From: Acidobacteriota bacterium
GTDB lineage: Bacteria > Acidobacteriota > Blastocatellia > HR10
Assembly: GCA_030550025.1 (NCBI GenBank)
Contig: JAUQQC010000001.1
Span: forward strand, 124,001 to 188,000
Reading direction: 5' to 3'
Length of the DNA stretch: 64,000 nt
The translations under genes were made by a program, and so were the position numbers. Shown piece by piece: positions 54,133-63,990 of this stretch (position 1 is its first letter; each line of letters begins with the position of its first letter). A model generated the notes under the pieces. It made no database searches. It was not told the DNA's origin and saw only the letters and a list, made by a program, of their open reading frames with translations.

Positions 54133-54402
54133 CGAACCTGTCCTTGACGACCGAAAGATATGATGAAGAGCCGACGAGGCAGGATGCCTGAGTCCAGTAT
54201 CTCTTCGCATGTCTTCTCGTCCCCTTTTTCGCGCATCCTTTCTAGGAAACGATGGGCGCGTCGGAAAGTTCCCGAATTCTCTCTCACCACAGAAAAGCGG
54301 GCGGAGATGCGAAATCGTGAAAAGCGCGGCGCTTGGCGGGAATCGCCGGCGAGTCTCAGGAGCCGACCGGGGATCCCTCGGGGTCTGGGCGAGCCATCTC
54401 GA

Positions 54403-56679
54403 TCATGGGAGAACGACGGTTACTTTTTGCGAGCCGACGTTCCCCTGCAAGTCGAAGACGCGCACGGTGATCGTGTGCTCTCCCGAGTCCTGGAATTCGG
54501 CGCGAGCGGTGAATGTCTCTTCCGGTGAATCGGCAATGCCATCATCGGGGAGGAGCTGTTGCCACCGCCCGCCATCAAGGCTGACTTCGGCGCGCGCGAT
54601 ATTGCTCGTCGCATCCACGGCCGTGAACGTCACCTCCACGCGCCGCCCGATGAGGCGGGGCGCCGCCGCGCGAATCAAAGGGGGCGTGTTATCAATGAGG
54701 ATCGGCTCGGTGAGTCGCTCGGCTTCGAGCGCGCGTTCCGGAGAGTTCGAAGGGAGATCGCTCGCGACGAGCCGAAAGACGTACCACCCATCGGGGAGCA
54801 TCTCCGTATCGAGCGTGTAAAACGTCTGCGTGAGATCACGAACGAGAAGCCGCCATTGCCCTTCGCCCACAGTTCGGTAGAAGAGGCTGTAAACGAGCTG
54901 ATCGCCGTTGGGGTCGCTCGCCGTCCATTGAAAGGAGCGCGCCCCTCGCTGGTACACCCGCCGTGGGGGGACGTTCGTGCTCACGCCGAAGATCGCGGGG
55001 TCCAGGCCGGAGCTGAGAATGCCCGGATCAATCGGCTGTTGCGGCACCTCTTGCAAAGCGACACCCGCCGGAAGGACCTCGAGCGAGGAGATCGTCGGTT
55101 TCACATTCTGCGGGAGGTAGGCGATGCGCACGCTCTCGATTTGCGGACGCGCGTTCGGCCGAGCACTTCCAGATGCCGTGCGATCCGCTCTGAGCGTCAG
55201 TCGGAATTGAATGAATCGCGCCGGAGGACTCGTCACTTTCTCCCCGTTGCGTACCGGCGGTGACCATTCACTCCACGTCTCATCGGGAGTCTCTGTGTTC
55301 CCCGTGCGCGTTCGGATCTCGACCTGGCCGATCTGGTTCCGCCACGTGATCGTGCCCCACTGGGCGATGAAGCGCGCGTCGAAGACTGGGGATTCATACA
55401 CGCCGTGCCCTGCCCATTCCGGCCCCAGGCGGAAGAGCTTGCCCAAGTTGCTCGTCGCGACAAAGAGTCCCCTATCACTTCGCACAAAGCGCGAGATCTG
55501 CGCCTCCGGGGCTTGCACGAGAAGCGTCGCGTTCCCTTGCTGATCAACGGCATAGATGCGCCCCTTATCGTTCGTCCCCAAAAGCACGTTTCCCGATTCA
55601 TCGAGCGTCGCGCAAAAGGCACTGAAGGAGGAGGCGTTCCAGAGCGTCTCTACTTCTCCGAACGGACGAAGCCGATAGAGCACCGCGTTCACGTTTTGGG
55701 CTTCCGGCTCTATGGGCGTGACCGAGGATGTGAGATCGAAGCTCGTGATCGTCACCGTCACACTGCCCGTGCTGCTGACGGCGGTCACCGGTGGAAGCGA
55801 GGAGGGAGAGGGCGGAGCGGATGAAGGTCGCGTCTCTCGCTCGCTCAGCCCGATCGCGTAGATCGTCCCATCCGAAGCGAGCAACAGATCGTGGATCTCG
55901 CGCACGGGAGAGTCATAGAGGGCGAAGGCTCGGCCCTCCGGCGTCACTTTTAAGATCAAGCCACCGGGATCGGTGCCCGCGATCACGGCTCCGGTCGAAT
56001 CCACGAGCAACGCCATGATGTTCGTCTCTTTCGTGTCCACCAGCACCTGTCCGCGGCCCGCTCGGTCCACTCGATAGATGCGACCTTTGGCTCCTGTGCC
56101 GACAAAGAGCGTGCCGTGGTGGAAGGCGAGCGACCAAATGTACGTATCCTCCGGATCGAAGAACACCGAACTCTTCCCCTGCGGCGTCAGGCGATAGACT
56201 TTCCCTTGTGGGGAAGTCCCCACATAGACAGTACCCTCATCGTCCACGGCCAGAGCGGTGACGTCCAACTCTTCCGTATCGAGGACGAGCGTCCCTCTCC
56301 CCTGCGGATCCACGCGGAAGACTTTGCCTTCGTGTCCGGTGCCCAGATAGATGTTCCCTTTTCGATCGGCGACGCTCGACCAGATGAAGGCTTGCCCCGT
56401 ATCGAAAATGGGGACGAGCGCCGGCGCCAACAGGAGTCGTCCTTCACGCGAAATGGAGATGCCATCGGGATCACCGCGCAGATACGCCGCTTGTCCTTGG
56501 AGCTGCCAATATTGGGTTCCTCCGGCATTCGTGCGGATCGCGAGCGGACCGAGGGAGAGCATGAGGATCACGAACACCATGCATCGCGAGATGCGCGCGT
56601 CGGGACGAAGGCGCATCGGCGTTCGTGGCTCCCTGGATGCTCTTCTGATCGAAGGATGGCCATGTGCTTTTCCGTTCAT
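54403..56679 (-). CDS. Secreted beta-propeller and Ig-like repeat protein
   Basis: A 758-residue exported protein. After a signal region (MVFVILMLSLGPLAI) there are at least six propeller-like repeats with motifs such as GNIYLGTGHEGKVFRVD, GTVYVGTSPQGKVYRL and GRIYRVDRAGRG. A Ser/Pro-rich linker near residue 300 leads to further repeats and C-terminal Ig/fibronectin-like domains (FQWTASDPNGDQLVYSLFYR; TFTAVDATSNIARAEVSLDGG). A role in extracellular binding is likely; no enzyme motif is seen. The start is uncertain (ATG 56679 chosen). Confidence 0.75.
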   Translation of the reverse strand: MNGKAHGHPSIRRASREPRTPMRLRPDARISRCMVFVILMLSLGPLAIRTNAGGTQYWQLQGQAAYLRGDPDGISISREGRLLLAPALVPIFDTGQAFIWSSVADRKGNIYLGTGHEGKVFRVDPQGRGTLVLDTEELDVTALAVDDEGTVYVGTSPQGKVYRLTPQGKSSVFFDPEDTYIWSLAFHHGTLFVGTGAKGRIYRVDRAGRGQVLVDTKETNIMALLVDSTGAVIAGTDPGGLILKVTPEGRAFALYDSPVREIHDLLLASDGTIYAIGLSERETRPSSAPPSPSSLPPVTAVSSTGSVTVTITSFDLTSSVTPIEPEAQNVNAVLYRLRPFGEVETLWNASSFSAFCATLDESGNVLLGTNDKGRIYAVDQQGNATLLVQAPEAQISRFVRSDRGLFVATSNLGKLFRLGPEWAGHGVYESPVFDARFIAQWGTITWRNQIGQVEIRTRTGNTETPDETWSEWSPPVRNGEKVTSPPARFIQFRLTLRADRTASGSARPNARPQIESVRIAYLPQNVKPTISSLEVLPAGVALQEVPQQPIDPGILSSGLDPAIFGVSTNVPPRRVYQRGARSFQWTASDPNGDQLVYSLFYRTVGEGQWRLLVRDLTQTFYTLDTEMLPDGWYVFRLVASDLPSNSPERALEAERLTEPILIDNTPPLIRAAAPRLIGRRVEVTFTAVDATSNIARAEVSLDGGRWQQLLPDDGIADSPEETFTARAEFQDSGEHTITVRVFDLQGNVGSQKVTVVLP

Positions 56680-56779
56680 GCTCGTCGTTCTCCTTTGTTC
56701 ACGTCCGTGAAGGGACGATAACGTCGGCAACTGAGCTTGTGCCCACTGATTCGGTGGAGGGCGTTGGGCATTGCGCGAC

Positions 56780-58651
56780 TTATCGCACCACGGTGATGGA
56801 GACTTGTCGCTGACCGGTGATCACGAACTCACCTGGGGGAAGCTCCATCTCCTTCAGCGTCGTGTAGGGGATGGATTGATACCCTCCAGCCGTGCGCTCG
56901 GATCCAATCGTCGCCAAGACGGAGGGCGGAAGGGCCGGTAGCTCCTCGTTCTTCACGATGGCTCCTGGGCTCGAGCGGACGAGTTTCACGTAAAGCCGAT
57001 CGCTCTTGCGCAGGCGATTGAGCGTGCGGATGAGCTGCGCCAAGCTTTGCACGGAGCCGAGCGAGGCGGCCGTCGGGCGTCCGTCGTAAGCTTGGATGGC
57101 GTTCCCATCCCCAACGACGATCGAAAGCTTACCCAGTGGAGCGTCCGCCGGGATCCCGATCGGCACGCGCTCGACGACCTCGCGCCCATCCTCGGCGCGC
57201 GCGTAGATATGCAACTCGATCGTCTCGCCGCGCTTCACTTCGGTCCGATTAACCCACACGCGATCGAGCATCCCCACACGCCGCTGTTCGAGCGTTTCGA
57301 TCTCCAAGTGGATGCCCTCCAACATCACCTCAAAACCGCTGTTGAGCAAATAGCTTACCGGAAGAGCGACCGAGAGCGCGGCCTGAACGGGCGCCTCATT
57401 CGTCGCCGAGAAGCGGCCATCTACGAGCACATCTTCGTGCCCGCGCACTTTGATCGCCCCACGCACCCGCACGGTCATATCGCCAAAGCTCCGTTCGCTG
57501 CCGGTGACGACGCTGAAGACAGCGAGATTCACCAGAAGCGGAGTGAGCACACTATTGTCGATCATCTCGACGCGATAGGTATGCGTCCCCCCCCGACTCT
57601 TCTTCTGTTGAATCGTCAGTGGGATCATGCGCGGGGATTCGCCGAGCACGCCCAGAACGCCCGCCGAACGGTCCTGCCGCAACGTCCCTACGAGTTTCTC
57701 CGTGACGCCCACTTTGAAGGAGTTCATCACACTCGGGACGATGGCGATCGTCGAGGCCTCGGAAAGCGGCATCTCAACCCCACCGAGATTGAACAACCGA
57801 TGCCCAAAGGCATAGACCGTCTTGTCATCGCGCAGGGTCACTGTGCCGATAGCTTCGATCGAGAGATCGCCGCGCATGAGTTGCACGCTGACGGATTTCC
57901 CCGGCGTCAGCGTCTCGGCCGTGATCGGAGCGAGCGGCGTAATGGCCGCTCCGGCGGAGATCCCGACAACGGGAAGGAAGCCCAATTTTTGCAATTCTGG
58001 AGAGAAGCGCTCGAGGGCTTCCGGCGAGATCCCCGTGATGGACAGCGGCGTCGCGATCGGAACGAGCTGCTGGCCGAAGAACGGCCGCAAGCTCGCAGAC
58101 ATTCGGGGGTTCGGCTCGATCGGGATCTCTTCAAGGGAGGAGAGGCTTCGGAGGAGTCGGCTCCAGAGGCCTCCGTCTTTCGCGCTCTCAAAGAGCATGG
58201 CGTTCATGCGCGCCGTGCCCAAGGAGGATGACGGCGAGGGAGCGTTTGCCTGCAGAGATTCCATCATATCCCAGATCGGCGTGATGCCGGCGATCGGTTC
58301 GGTGGCGAAGGGGAAGGCATAGGCGATGGCGCCGAGAAGTCGACCGTCAATGTAGACGGGACTCCCGCTCATACCTGCGAAGATGCGCGTTCGTTCCAGG
58401 CGCGGTCCCGTGAGCCGCGCGATGATGACGCTTTGCTTTGGCCCGGGTCGACCAGGCAGGATGCCGAGGATCTCCACACCGAATTCCTCAACCTTGTCCC
58501 CCTCGAACACCGTCTTGCCGATGCCATGCAATCCCGGCCGCACCTGATCCGCGGGGAAGAAGCGCTCCGACGCCGATTGCGCAGAAGTGCCCACTCGACT
58601 CCACGGGATTCCCAAGATGATCGCGAGAACGAGACTCGCCGCTTGCTTCAT
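56780..58651 (-). CDS. SpoIVB-type (S55) peptidase-domain protein
   Basis: A 623-residue exported protein. After a signal peptide the S55 domain starts with FFPADQVRPGLHGIGKTVFEGDKVEEFGVEILG; FAGMSGSPVY (95-97) holds the catalytic Ser. In sporulating Firmicutes the domain cleaves SpoIVFA, but this organism shows no sporulation genes here, and the acidobacterial proteins have a long extra C-terminal region (about residues 300-623). Its start codon lies only about 45 bp from that of mobA, in divergent orientation. Confidence 0.82.
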   Translation of the reverse strand: MKQAASLVLAIILGIPWSRVGTSAQSASERFFPADQVRPGLHGIGKTVFEGDKVEEFGVEILGILPGRPGPKQSVIIARLTGPRLERTRIFAGMSGSPVYIDGRLLGAIAYAFPFATEPIAGITPIWDMMESLQANAPSPSSSLGTARMNAMLFESAKDGGLWSRLLRSLSSLEEIPIEPNPRMSASLRPFFGQQLVPIATPLSITGISPEALERFSPELQKLGFLPVVGISAGAAITPLAPITAETLTPGKSVSVQLMRGDLSIEAIGTVTLRDDKTVYAFGHRLFNLGGVEMPLSEASTIAIVPSVMNSFKVGVTEKLVGTLRQDRSAGVLGVLGESPRMIPLTIQQKKSRGGTHTYRVEMIDNSVLTPLLVNLAVFSVVTGSERSFGDMTVRVRGAIKVRGHEDVLVDGRFSATNEAPVQAALSVALPVSYLLNSGFEVMLEGIHLEIETLEQRRVGMLDRVWVNRTEVKRGETIELHIYARAEDGREVVERVPIGIPADAPLGKLSIVVGDGNAIQAYDGRPTAASLGSVQSLAQLIRTLNRLRKSDRLYVKLVRSSPGAIVKNEELPALPPSVLATIGSERTAGGYQSIPYTTLKEMELPPGEFVITGQRQVSITVVR

Positions 58652-58697
58652 ACACCCGTATTGTGGCAAAAATCGGAGGAGTGGACAAGAGGGCCGG

Positions 58698-59297
58698 ATG
58701 ATCAGTGCATTCGTTCAGGCCGGGGGGCGGAGCACCCGCATGGGGCGAAATAAGGCGCTTCTTCCCATTGGAGGGAAGCCTTGCCTCGAATGGGTGATCG
58801 CGGCCGCGCGCGCCGTGACGCCGGAGGTCACCGTCGTCACGTCGGACGCTCAGGTATGGGCTTTTTGCCAGGAGCGGGGAATTGCCCTCGCCTCGGATCA
58901 CTATTGCGACGTTGGACCGTTGGCCGGTCTTCATGCCGCGCTCGCGCGATGCCGGGGGGAAGCGGCGCTCGTGTTGGCATGCGATCTCCCCTTTTTGACG
59001 GGCGAGTTCCTCCGTGTGCTTCGGGATTCGTTCCGCGAGGCCGAGGCGGTCGTGCCGCTTGATGCACAGGGGCACCCGCAGCCGCTGTGCGCCATTTATT
59101 CCGTTGCCTGTTTGCCCGTGGTGACCAATCTGATCGAGCGAGGTGAGCAGCGCCTGGGTCGAGTACTCGAACACCTCCGGGTCCGCTTCCTCGCCTTCTC
59201 GGAGATCGCCCATTTGCCGGGCGCGGAGGCCTTCTTCTGGGACCTCGATACGCCGGAAGACTACCAGCGCGCGCAGCAGCGCCTCTGCCAGAGATAG
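58698..59297 (+). CDS. mobA: Molybdenum cofactor guanylyltransferase
   Basis: A 199-residue MobA-like nucleotidyltransferase. AFVQAGGRSTRMGRNKALLPIGGKP is the GTP/phosphate-binding signature, and ACDLPFL the Mg-binding Asp region. It attaches GMP to molybdopterin to make MGD, the cofactor form needed by the DMSO-reductase-family alpha subunit at 9.9 kb. The N-terminal loop reads VQAGGRSTRM instead of the usual LAGGxSxRMG with small changes. ATG 58698 follows GAGGG. Confidence 0.88.
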   Translation: MISAFVQAGGRSTRMGRNKALLPIGGKPCLEWVIAAARAVTPEVTVVTSDAQVWAFCQERGIALASDHYCDVGPLAGLHAALARCRGEAALVLACDLPFLTGEFLRVLRDSFREAEAVVPLDAQGHPQPLCAIYSVACLPVVTNLIERGEQRLGRVLEHLRVRFLAFSEIAHLPGAEAFFWDLDTPEDYQRAQQRLCQR

Positions 59298-59341
59298 TCG
59301 CGATGCGCATCGCCACGCGCTGGAGCCAAAAGTCCCGCCGC

Positions 59342-60289
59342 TTAGAGGGCCGACGTGGAGACCAGCCGCCGGTACGACTCGGAGGCGGGCGCCCCCCTTC
59401 GTTGAAGCTCTCGCCGGTAGCGATCCAGCGATTCTAGGTATCGGTGCAACTCTCGCACGTAGTCCCTCAGGCCTTGCAGATAGGCATCCCAGAGGACATC
59501 GCCTTGGCCATAGTACCATCCCCTCGGTCGCTCGCGGCGCTCAAGGGACACGGTGATCTTTTGCCGCTCCTTGTTCCGGACGATCGTGAGCGAGACCTCG
59601 CCTTCCTTGCTCGCGAGCGCGCGAGTGAATTCGCGCACATTGCGGACGTCAGTGTCGTCTACGGCCACGATGACGTCACCGGCGCGCAGGCCCGCGCGTT
59701 CGGCCGGGCTCCCCGATCGCACGAAGGTGATCAAGACGCCTCGTCCCTCGGGCACGCCGAAATACTCTCCCAGTTGCTCCGTGAGGTCTTGCACCCGAAC
59801 GCCCAAGAGCGAATATCCCCCCAATTGCACGACGATCGGCGGGATGCGAATCTCTGGGATCCTCAGATCGAAGCGAAAATCGGGGCCGATCGCAATCGGT
59901 CGGCGAGAGCCGAGCGTGACCTTGAGTTCCTGCGTCTTCCCGTCTCGAACGATCTTCACCGGGACCGTTCGCCCCGGAGGGGTTTCGCGCACGAGGCGTC
60001 CGAATTGGACTTCGCCTTCGACGCGAATGCCGTTGAATTCGATGATGACGTCATTCTCTCGGATCCCGGCCTTGGCTGCTGGACTCTCCTCAGCGACTTC
60101 CATGACGAGGACGCCGTATTCGCCGGGCGTCCGAAGCTGCTTCGCCTTCTCCGGCGTGAGATCGGTCACGTAGACGCCGAGATATCCCTCATCAGGGGTC
60201 GCCCTCGACGCGCTTTCGGCCCGTGCGCCGAGAGTCGAGAGGACGAGAATCGCCGAGAGGAAGAGCGTCACTGCTGGCTTCCTCCGCAT
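59342..60289 (-). CDS. Periplasmic double-PDZ protein
   Basis: A 315-residue protein with a signal peptide and two PDZ domains (YLGVYVTDLTPEKAKQL..VLVMEVAEESPAAKAGI and YSLLGVRVQDLTEQLG..VLITFVRSGSPAERAGL). There is no protease domain, unlike DegP. The C-terminal ~60 residues are helical and Arg/Tyr-rich. It may be a scaffold or adaptor for an extracytoplasmic protease. GAAGGAGGAAA precedes ATG 60289. Confidence 0.85.
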   Translation of the reverse strand: MRRKPAVTLFLSAILVLSTLGARAESASRATPDEGYLGVYVTDLTPEKAKQLRTPGEYGVLVMEVAEESPAAKAGIRENDVIIEFNGIRVEGEVQFGRLVRETPPGRTVPVKIVRDGKTQELKVTLGSRRPIAIGPDFRFDLRIPEIRIPPIVVQLGGYSLLGVRVQDLTEQLGEYFGVPEGRGVLITFVRSGSPAERAGLRAGDVIVAVDDTDVRNVREFTRALASKEGEVSLTIVRNKERQKITVSLERRERPRGWYYGQGDVLWDAYLQGLRDYVRELHRYLESLDRYRRELQRRGAPASESYRRLVSTSAL

Positions 60290-60417
60290 CGCCGATTTCC
60301 TCCTTCTATTGATGTCCACCCCCCATACACGCTTCGCGCGCGCCGGGGTTCCAGAAAAGCATTGTGGTCGCCTGACCGTGGCGCGCGCCAGCGCATCCGG
60401 TCAGCGACGCGACCGAT

Positions 60418-60446
60418 TTGCCTTCACCTTGACCTTCGGGTAATAT
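60418..60446 (+). promoter_or_regulatory. Sigma-70 promoter upstream of ttcA-like gene
   Basis: TTGCCT, 17 bp, TAATAT, with the start expected near 60453 and the ATG at 60481. Confidence 0.5.
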
Positions 60447-60480
60447 TTCAGGCCGGAAGCAGGAATCGGTGAGGAGTCCG

Positions 60481-61359
60481 ATGATCTCTATTCATCACGA
60501 TCGCGAGGGTGAGCGCGCGCGTTCGATCGAAGCGCTGGAGCGTTCGATCCTACGCCGGGTGGGGCGTGCGATCAAAGATTACCGGATGATCGAAGACGGC
60601 GATCGCGTCCTGGTGGCGATCTCCGGGGGGAAGGACAGTTGGACGCTTCTTCACGTTTTGCGCCTGCTGCAGCAACGAGCCCCGGTGCGCTTCGATCTCT
60701 TCGCCGTCAATATTGATCAAGGATATCCCGGATTCCGCGCCGACCTCATCGAGGAGTATCTGAAGCGCGAGGGGTACGAATACTACATCGTCCAGAACCC
60801 CACCTATCGCATTATCCAAGAGAAGCTGGAGCCGGGCACGACGGCCTGTGCCTTGTGTTCGCGGCTCCGACGGGGGACGCTCTATCGGTTGGCGAAGGAG
60901 TTGAAAGCCACCAAGATCGCTCTCGGCCATCACGCCGATGATCTGATGGTGACATTTCTGCTCTCGATCTTCTTCCGAGGGGAGATTCGCACCATGCCGC
61001 CCGTCCTCCTCTCCGATGATCGGCAGAACGTCATCATTCGCCCGCTCTGCTATGTCTTCGAGGATGAGATTCGGCGGTATGTCCCTCATACGGGAGCGCC
61101 GGTCGTCTCCTGCGCGTCTCCCTATTGCGAGGACGAGACGGCGCTTCGCTTCCAAATGAAGGCCTTACTCGAGGAATTGGAGCGCCGATACCCGCGCTTG
61201 AAGAATTCGTTCCTGGCGGCGCTCGGGAAGATCAATCTCACGCACCTCATGGATCGGCGCTTTCTGCCCATGCTTTCCGAAGTTCCGAACGCTGCGGATG
61301 GGCGTGTTGCTCTGGCCGCCGAGCCAGTGCTCGAAGAGATAGACGCCCACGACGGATGA
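60481..61359 (+). CDS. ttcA: TtcA-like tRNA 2-thiocytidine ATP pyrophosphatase
   Basis: A 292-residue N-type ATP pyrophosphatase. The PP-loop is SGGKDS; C-A-L-C in TTACALCSRLRRG and a later Cys pair (SCASPYC) fit the Fe-S cluster site of TtcA enzymes that thiolate C32 in tRNA. The C-terminal region (DRRFLPMLSE) ends without extra domains. GAGGAG precedes ATG 60481; an upstream in-frame GTG at 60469 is less likely. Confidence 0.85.
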   Translation: MISIHHDREGERARSIEALERSILRRVGRAIKDYRMIEDGDRVLVAISGGKDSWTLLHVLRLLQQRAPVRFDLFAVNIDQGYPGFRADLIEEYLKREGYEYYIVQNPTYRIIQEKLEPGTTACALCSRLRRGTLYRLAKELKATKIALGHHADDLMVTFLLSIFFRGEIRTMPPVLLSDDRQNVIIRPLCYVFEDEIRRYVPHTGAPVVSCASPYCEDETALRFQMKALLEELERRYPRLKNSFLAALGKINLTHLMDRRFLPMLSEVPNAADGRVALAAEPVLEEIDAHDG

Positions 61360-61371
61360 GCGACTGCGCGC

Positions 61372-62517
61372 TCACGGCGTGACGCCGTGCCGCTCAGCGA
61401 GTATCCTCGCATACGTGATCTCAAATTGCGTGACGACGCGTTCGGCTTGATAGTCTTCGGGGAATGCAACAGTCTTCGTCCGAGGAGGTGCCGCGAGCGT
61501 CTCCACGACCGCGCGCGCCAGTTCTTCAGGGTCCGTTGGGCTCACGACGCGAACGGCATAGCCGCATGCCTGAAGCCGTTCGGCAATCGCCGTCCGAACG
61601 GAGATGACGGGCTTGCCGGCGGCCAGTCCTTCGAGCGGGATCAGACCGAAGGCTTCCACCGGCGAAGTCGAGATGACGAGATCGGCCGCGCCATAGGCGT
61701 GGTGGGCATCTTCGGGCTCATCAGCGAAGCGAAGGCGCGCTTCGACTCCGAGAGCGCGGGCTAGTTGCTGCAATTCCCGAAGATAGGCCTCGTTCGCCGC
61801 TCGCCCGTGCGTGCGCCCGAGGAAGACGATTCCGGCATCAGGGAGATGACGAAAGATCGTTGGCGCTGCGCGCAAGAGCAGACGCTGGTTCTTCCCCGGC
61901 ATGATGTGTGAGGGGCAGAGCAGGAGCGGCCGATAGTCGCCCCAAGCGCGGCGCAGTTCCGCCGCCACGGGATCCCGCACGCGCGCGCGAATTCGTTCGA
62001 CATCGACGCCGTTCTCGATGGCGATCGGATATCCCGCACATTGCGCCCACGCTTCTTGAAGCTGCGCGTGGACGAGGACGATACGGGATGCCCGCCGGGC
62101 GACCACAGCTTGCCACATCCGATAGAGCCATCGCGGATAGGATTCGCGCGCTTCGTGCACATGGTAGAGGCACGGCACACGCGCTCTTCGTGCGGCGATC
62201 CCCGCCCACAGCGTGTACACGCCGTTGACGTGCACGAGGTCAGGCCGCCAGGCGCGAACGAGCTGTTCGAGGCGACGCACCGTCTCGGGGAATTCGAGGA
62301 GATGGCGAGCGATCATCACGGGGGAACGCCGAAGCGGCGTCATGGGGACGAAGACGATGGGCCCGAGATCCTCCCCATGAACGCGCGTCAGAGGGCCGGC
62401 CTCCGGGAGAACGACGAGCGTCTCATGCCCGCGCCGCCGAAGGTACTTCGTCAAGAGAGCAAGCATGCGACCGGCGCCGGTCAGATACGGACTCGGGTGG
62501 ACGAAGAGCACGCGCAT
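61372..62517 (-). CDS. Glycosyltransferase family 4 protein
   Basis: A 381-residue GT-B glycosyltransferase. MRVLFVHPSPYLTGAGRMLALL starts the N-terminal Rossmann lobe. LLCPSHIMPGKNQRLLLRA and STSPVEAFGLIPLEGLAAGKPVI are the donor-binding segments, with the E-x7-E motif (EAFGLIPLE). It makes a surface glycan together with the GT2 enzyme whose gene overlaps it by 37 bp. A CACGGCG/CGCCGTG hairpin overlaps the stop, between convergent genes. Confidence 0.88.
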   Translation of the reverse strand: MRVLFVHPSPYLTGAGRMLALLTKYLRRRGHETLVVLPEAGPLTRVHGEDLGPIVFVPMTPLRRSPVMIARHLLEFPETVRRLEQLVRAWRPDLVHVNGVYTLWAGIAARRARVPCLYHVHEARESYPRWLYRMWQAVVARRASRIVLVHAQLQEAWAQCAGYPIAIENGVDVERIRARVRDPVAAELRRAWGDYRPLLLCPSHIMPGKNQRLLLRAAPTIFRHLPDAGIVFLGRTHGRAANEAYLRELQQLARALGVEARLRFADEPEDAHHAYGAADLVISTSPVEAFGLIPLEGLAAGKPVISVRTAIAERLQACGYAVRVVSPTDPEELARAVVETLAAPPRTKTVAFPEDYQAERVVTQFEITYARILAERHGVTP

Positions 62518-63446
62518 GGTGTGATCTCGCCCACACGGTGTGCGAGCGCGTATTTCAACAGCACGAGGTCTCTCCGGAAGCGCGCCCCGTTCCCGCGAAA
62601 GAGCGCTCGCGCCAGATCGAGCGAGAGCATACGGAGGATGAGGACGAGGGCCAGTCCCAAGCGGAAGAGCAGCAGGGGCAGGCGTCCTCCGTGCTTGGCG
62701 AAATAGCGCAAGTTCGATTTCACGGCTTCGATCTCTCGCCGCTCTTCGTTTTGGCGGCTGCTCGCCCCGTGATGGTGAAGAAGGATGAGGTCCGGCGCGC
62801 AGGCGATTTTGTATCCGACTCGACGCATGCGGAGGAGCCAATCGGCATCTTCACCGTAAAGGAAGAAGCCCTCGTCCAGGAGCCCGACCGTCTCCAAGAC
62901 TTCGCGCCGCACGATCATCGCCGCGCCGGAGATGGATTCGGTCTCGTACAAGGGCCCCTGGGGAGAGGGGTCAAGCGGCTTCAGATGAAGAGGGATTTCG
63001 CGACGCCGAGGGATACTGTATTGGGCGAGCGTCCCGAGCAACGACTTCGCGCGCGCCGCCGAATAATGCTGCGTGCGCCCGTTCGGGTAGATCAAGCGAG
63101 GACCAGCTGCCCCAACCTCCGGATGAGCATCGAGCCGCCGCAGGAGTGGGCCAAGCACATCCGCGCAGAACTCGGTGTCGCTGTTCAGGAGCATGACATA
63201 CCGACCGCGCGCTTGCCGCAAGCCCTGATTGCATGCCCGGGCGAATCCGACATTCATGGCGTTCTCGATCAGCCGGACGTCGGGGAACTCCTCTCGCACC
63301 AGGCGAGCCGTGCCGTCCTCCGACGCGTTCTCCACGACAATGACTTCGATCCGGAGGCCGCGCGCGAAGGCGAAGAGGGAGCGCAAGCAGCGCGCCGTCA
63401 GCTCGCGCGTGTTATGGCTCACGATGATGATTGAGAGATCACACAT
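62481..63446 (-). CDS. Glycosyltransferase family 2 protein
   Basis: A 321-residue GT-A glycosyltransferase. SIIIVSHNTRELTARCLRSL starts the fold; VIVVENASEDGT, LLNSDTEF (the DxD-like metal motif) and GEDADWLLRMRRVGY (the catalytic ED) are present, in the WcaA/rhamnosyltransferase style. A single hydrophobic segment lies at the C terminus. No good ribosome-binding site is visible; ATG 63446 is chosen because it starts the fold. It probably builds polysaccharide with the downstream GT4. Confidence 0.85.
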   Translation of the reverse strand: MCDLSIIIVSHNTRELTARCLRSLFAFARGLRIEVIVVENASEDGTARLVREEFPDVRLIENAMNVGFARACNQGLRQARGRYVMLLNSDTEFCADVLGPLLRRLDAHPEVGAAGPRLIYPNGRTQHYSAARAKSLLGTLAQYSIPRRREIPLHLKPLDPSPQGPLYETESISGAAMIVRREVLETVGLLDEGFFLYGEDADWLLRMRRVGYKIACAPDLILLHHHGASSRQNEERREIEAVKSNLRYFAKHGGRLPLLLFRLGLALVLILRMLSLDLARALFRGNGARFRRDLVLLKYALAHRVGEITPCACSSSTRVRI

Positions 63447-63516
63447 GGCGCTTCGGCCCGTAGCGGCTTGAAGATTATATCCACTCCGGCTAACATTGGC
63501 ACGGTACGGAGCGGAT

Positions 63517-63990
63517 ATGCCGGCGTTCAAGGAGATGAAGACATATCGTGGGCAGCGGCTGCGGCTCGATCTGCCGGACCTTCTGGAGTACGCCCGGTTC
63601 GAGCTTTCGCGGAATCGCTCCCTGCGCTTGGAGATGTCCGGACCAACCATGCGCCCGACGATCGAAGAGGGCGACATCCTCACCATCGAGCCCGTGGATG
63701 TGACGACCATTCGCCCGCAGGACATCGTGCTCTACGCGACGAGCAGCGGCACGGCCGTTGTGCAACGAGTGATCGCGCTTGAAGAGCGCGGCGGATGCAC
63801 CTATGCCATCACGCGGGGGGATCGCGCGGAGGTTCCCGGCACTCCGATCGCTCTCCATCAAATCCTCGGGCGCGTCGTCGCGATCGAGCGCCGAAGAAGT
63901 GGGCGCACGATCTCACTTAAGCGGGAATCCTCCCTGAGAGAGCGATTGCGTCATCTCTTACGTCGCCTCTTTGGCCGGAAGCGGAAGTGA
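63517..63990 (+). CDS. S24/S26 peptidase-like protein with altered catalytic residues
   Basis: A 157-residue basic protein containing an S26-like core (LRLEMSGPTMRPTIEEGDILTIEPVD and RPQDIVLYATSSGTAVVQRVIAL). The motif is normally GxSMxP; here it is GPTM (T44), and the Lys/His partner position is Gln (Q83), so activity as a signal peptidase is doubtful. The C terminus is very Arg-rich. ATG 63517 is used with GGAGCGG upstream. Its role is unknown. Confidence 0.65.
   Translation: MPAFKEMKTYRGQRLRLDLPDLLEYARFELSRNRSLRLEMSGPTMRPTIEEGDILTIEPVDVTTIRPQDIVLYATSSGTAVVQRVIALEERGGCTYAITRGDRAEVPGTPIALHQILGRVVAIERRRSGRTISLKRESSLRERLRHLLRRLFGRKRK

Noticed and set aside
56780-58651. Evidence of sporulation from a SpoIVB-type domain
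   Set aside because: S55-domain proteins occur in non-sporulating Acidobacteriota, and no other sporulation gene is in the window.
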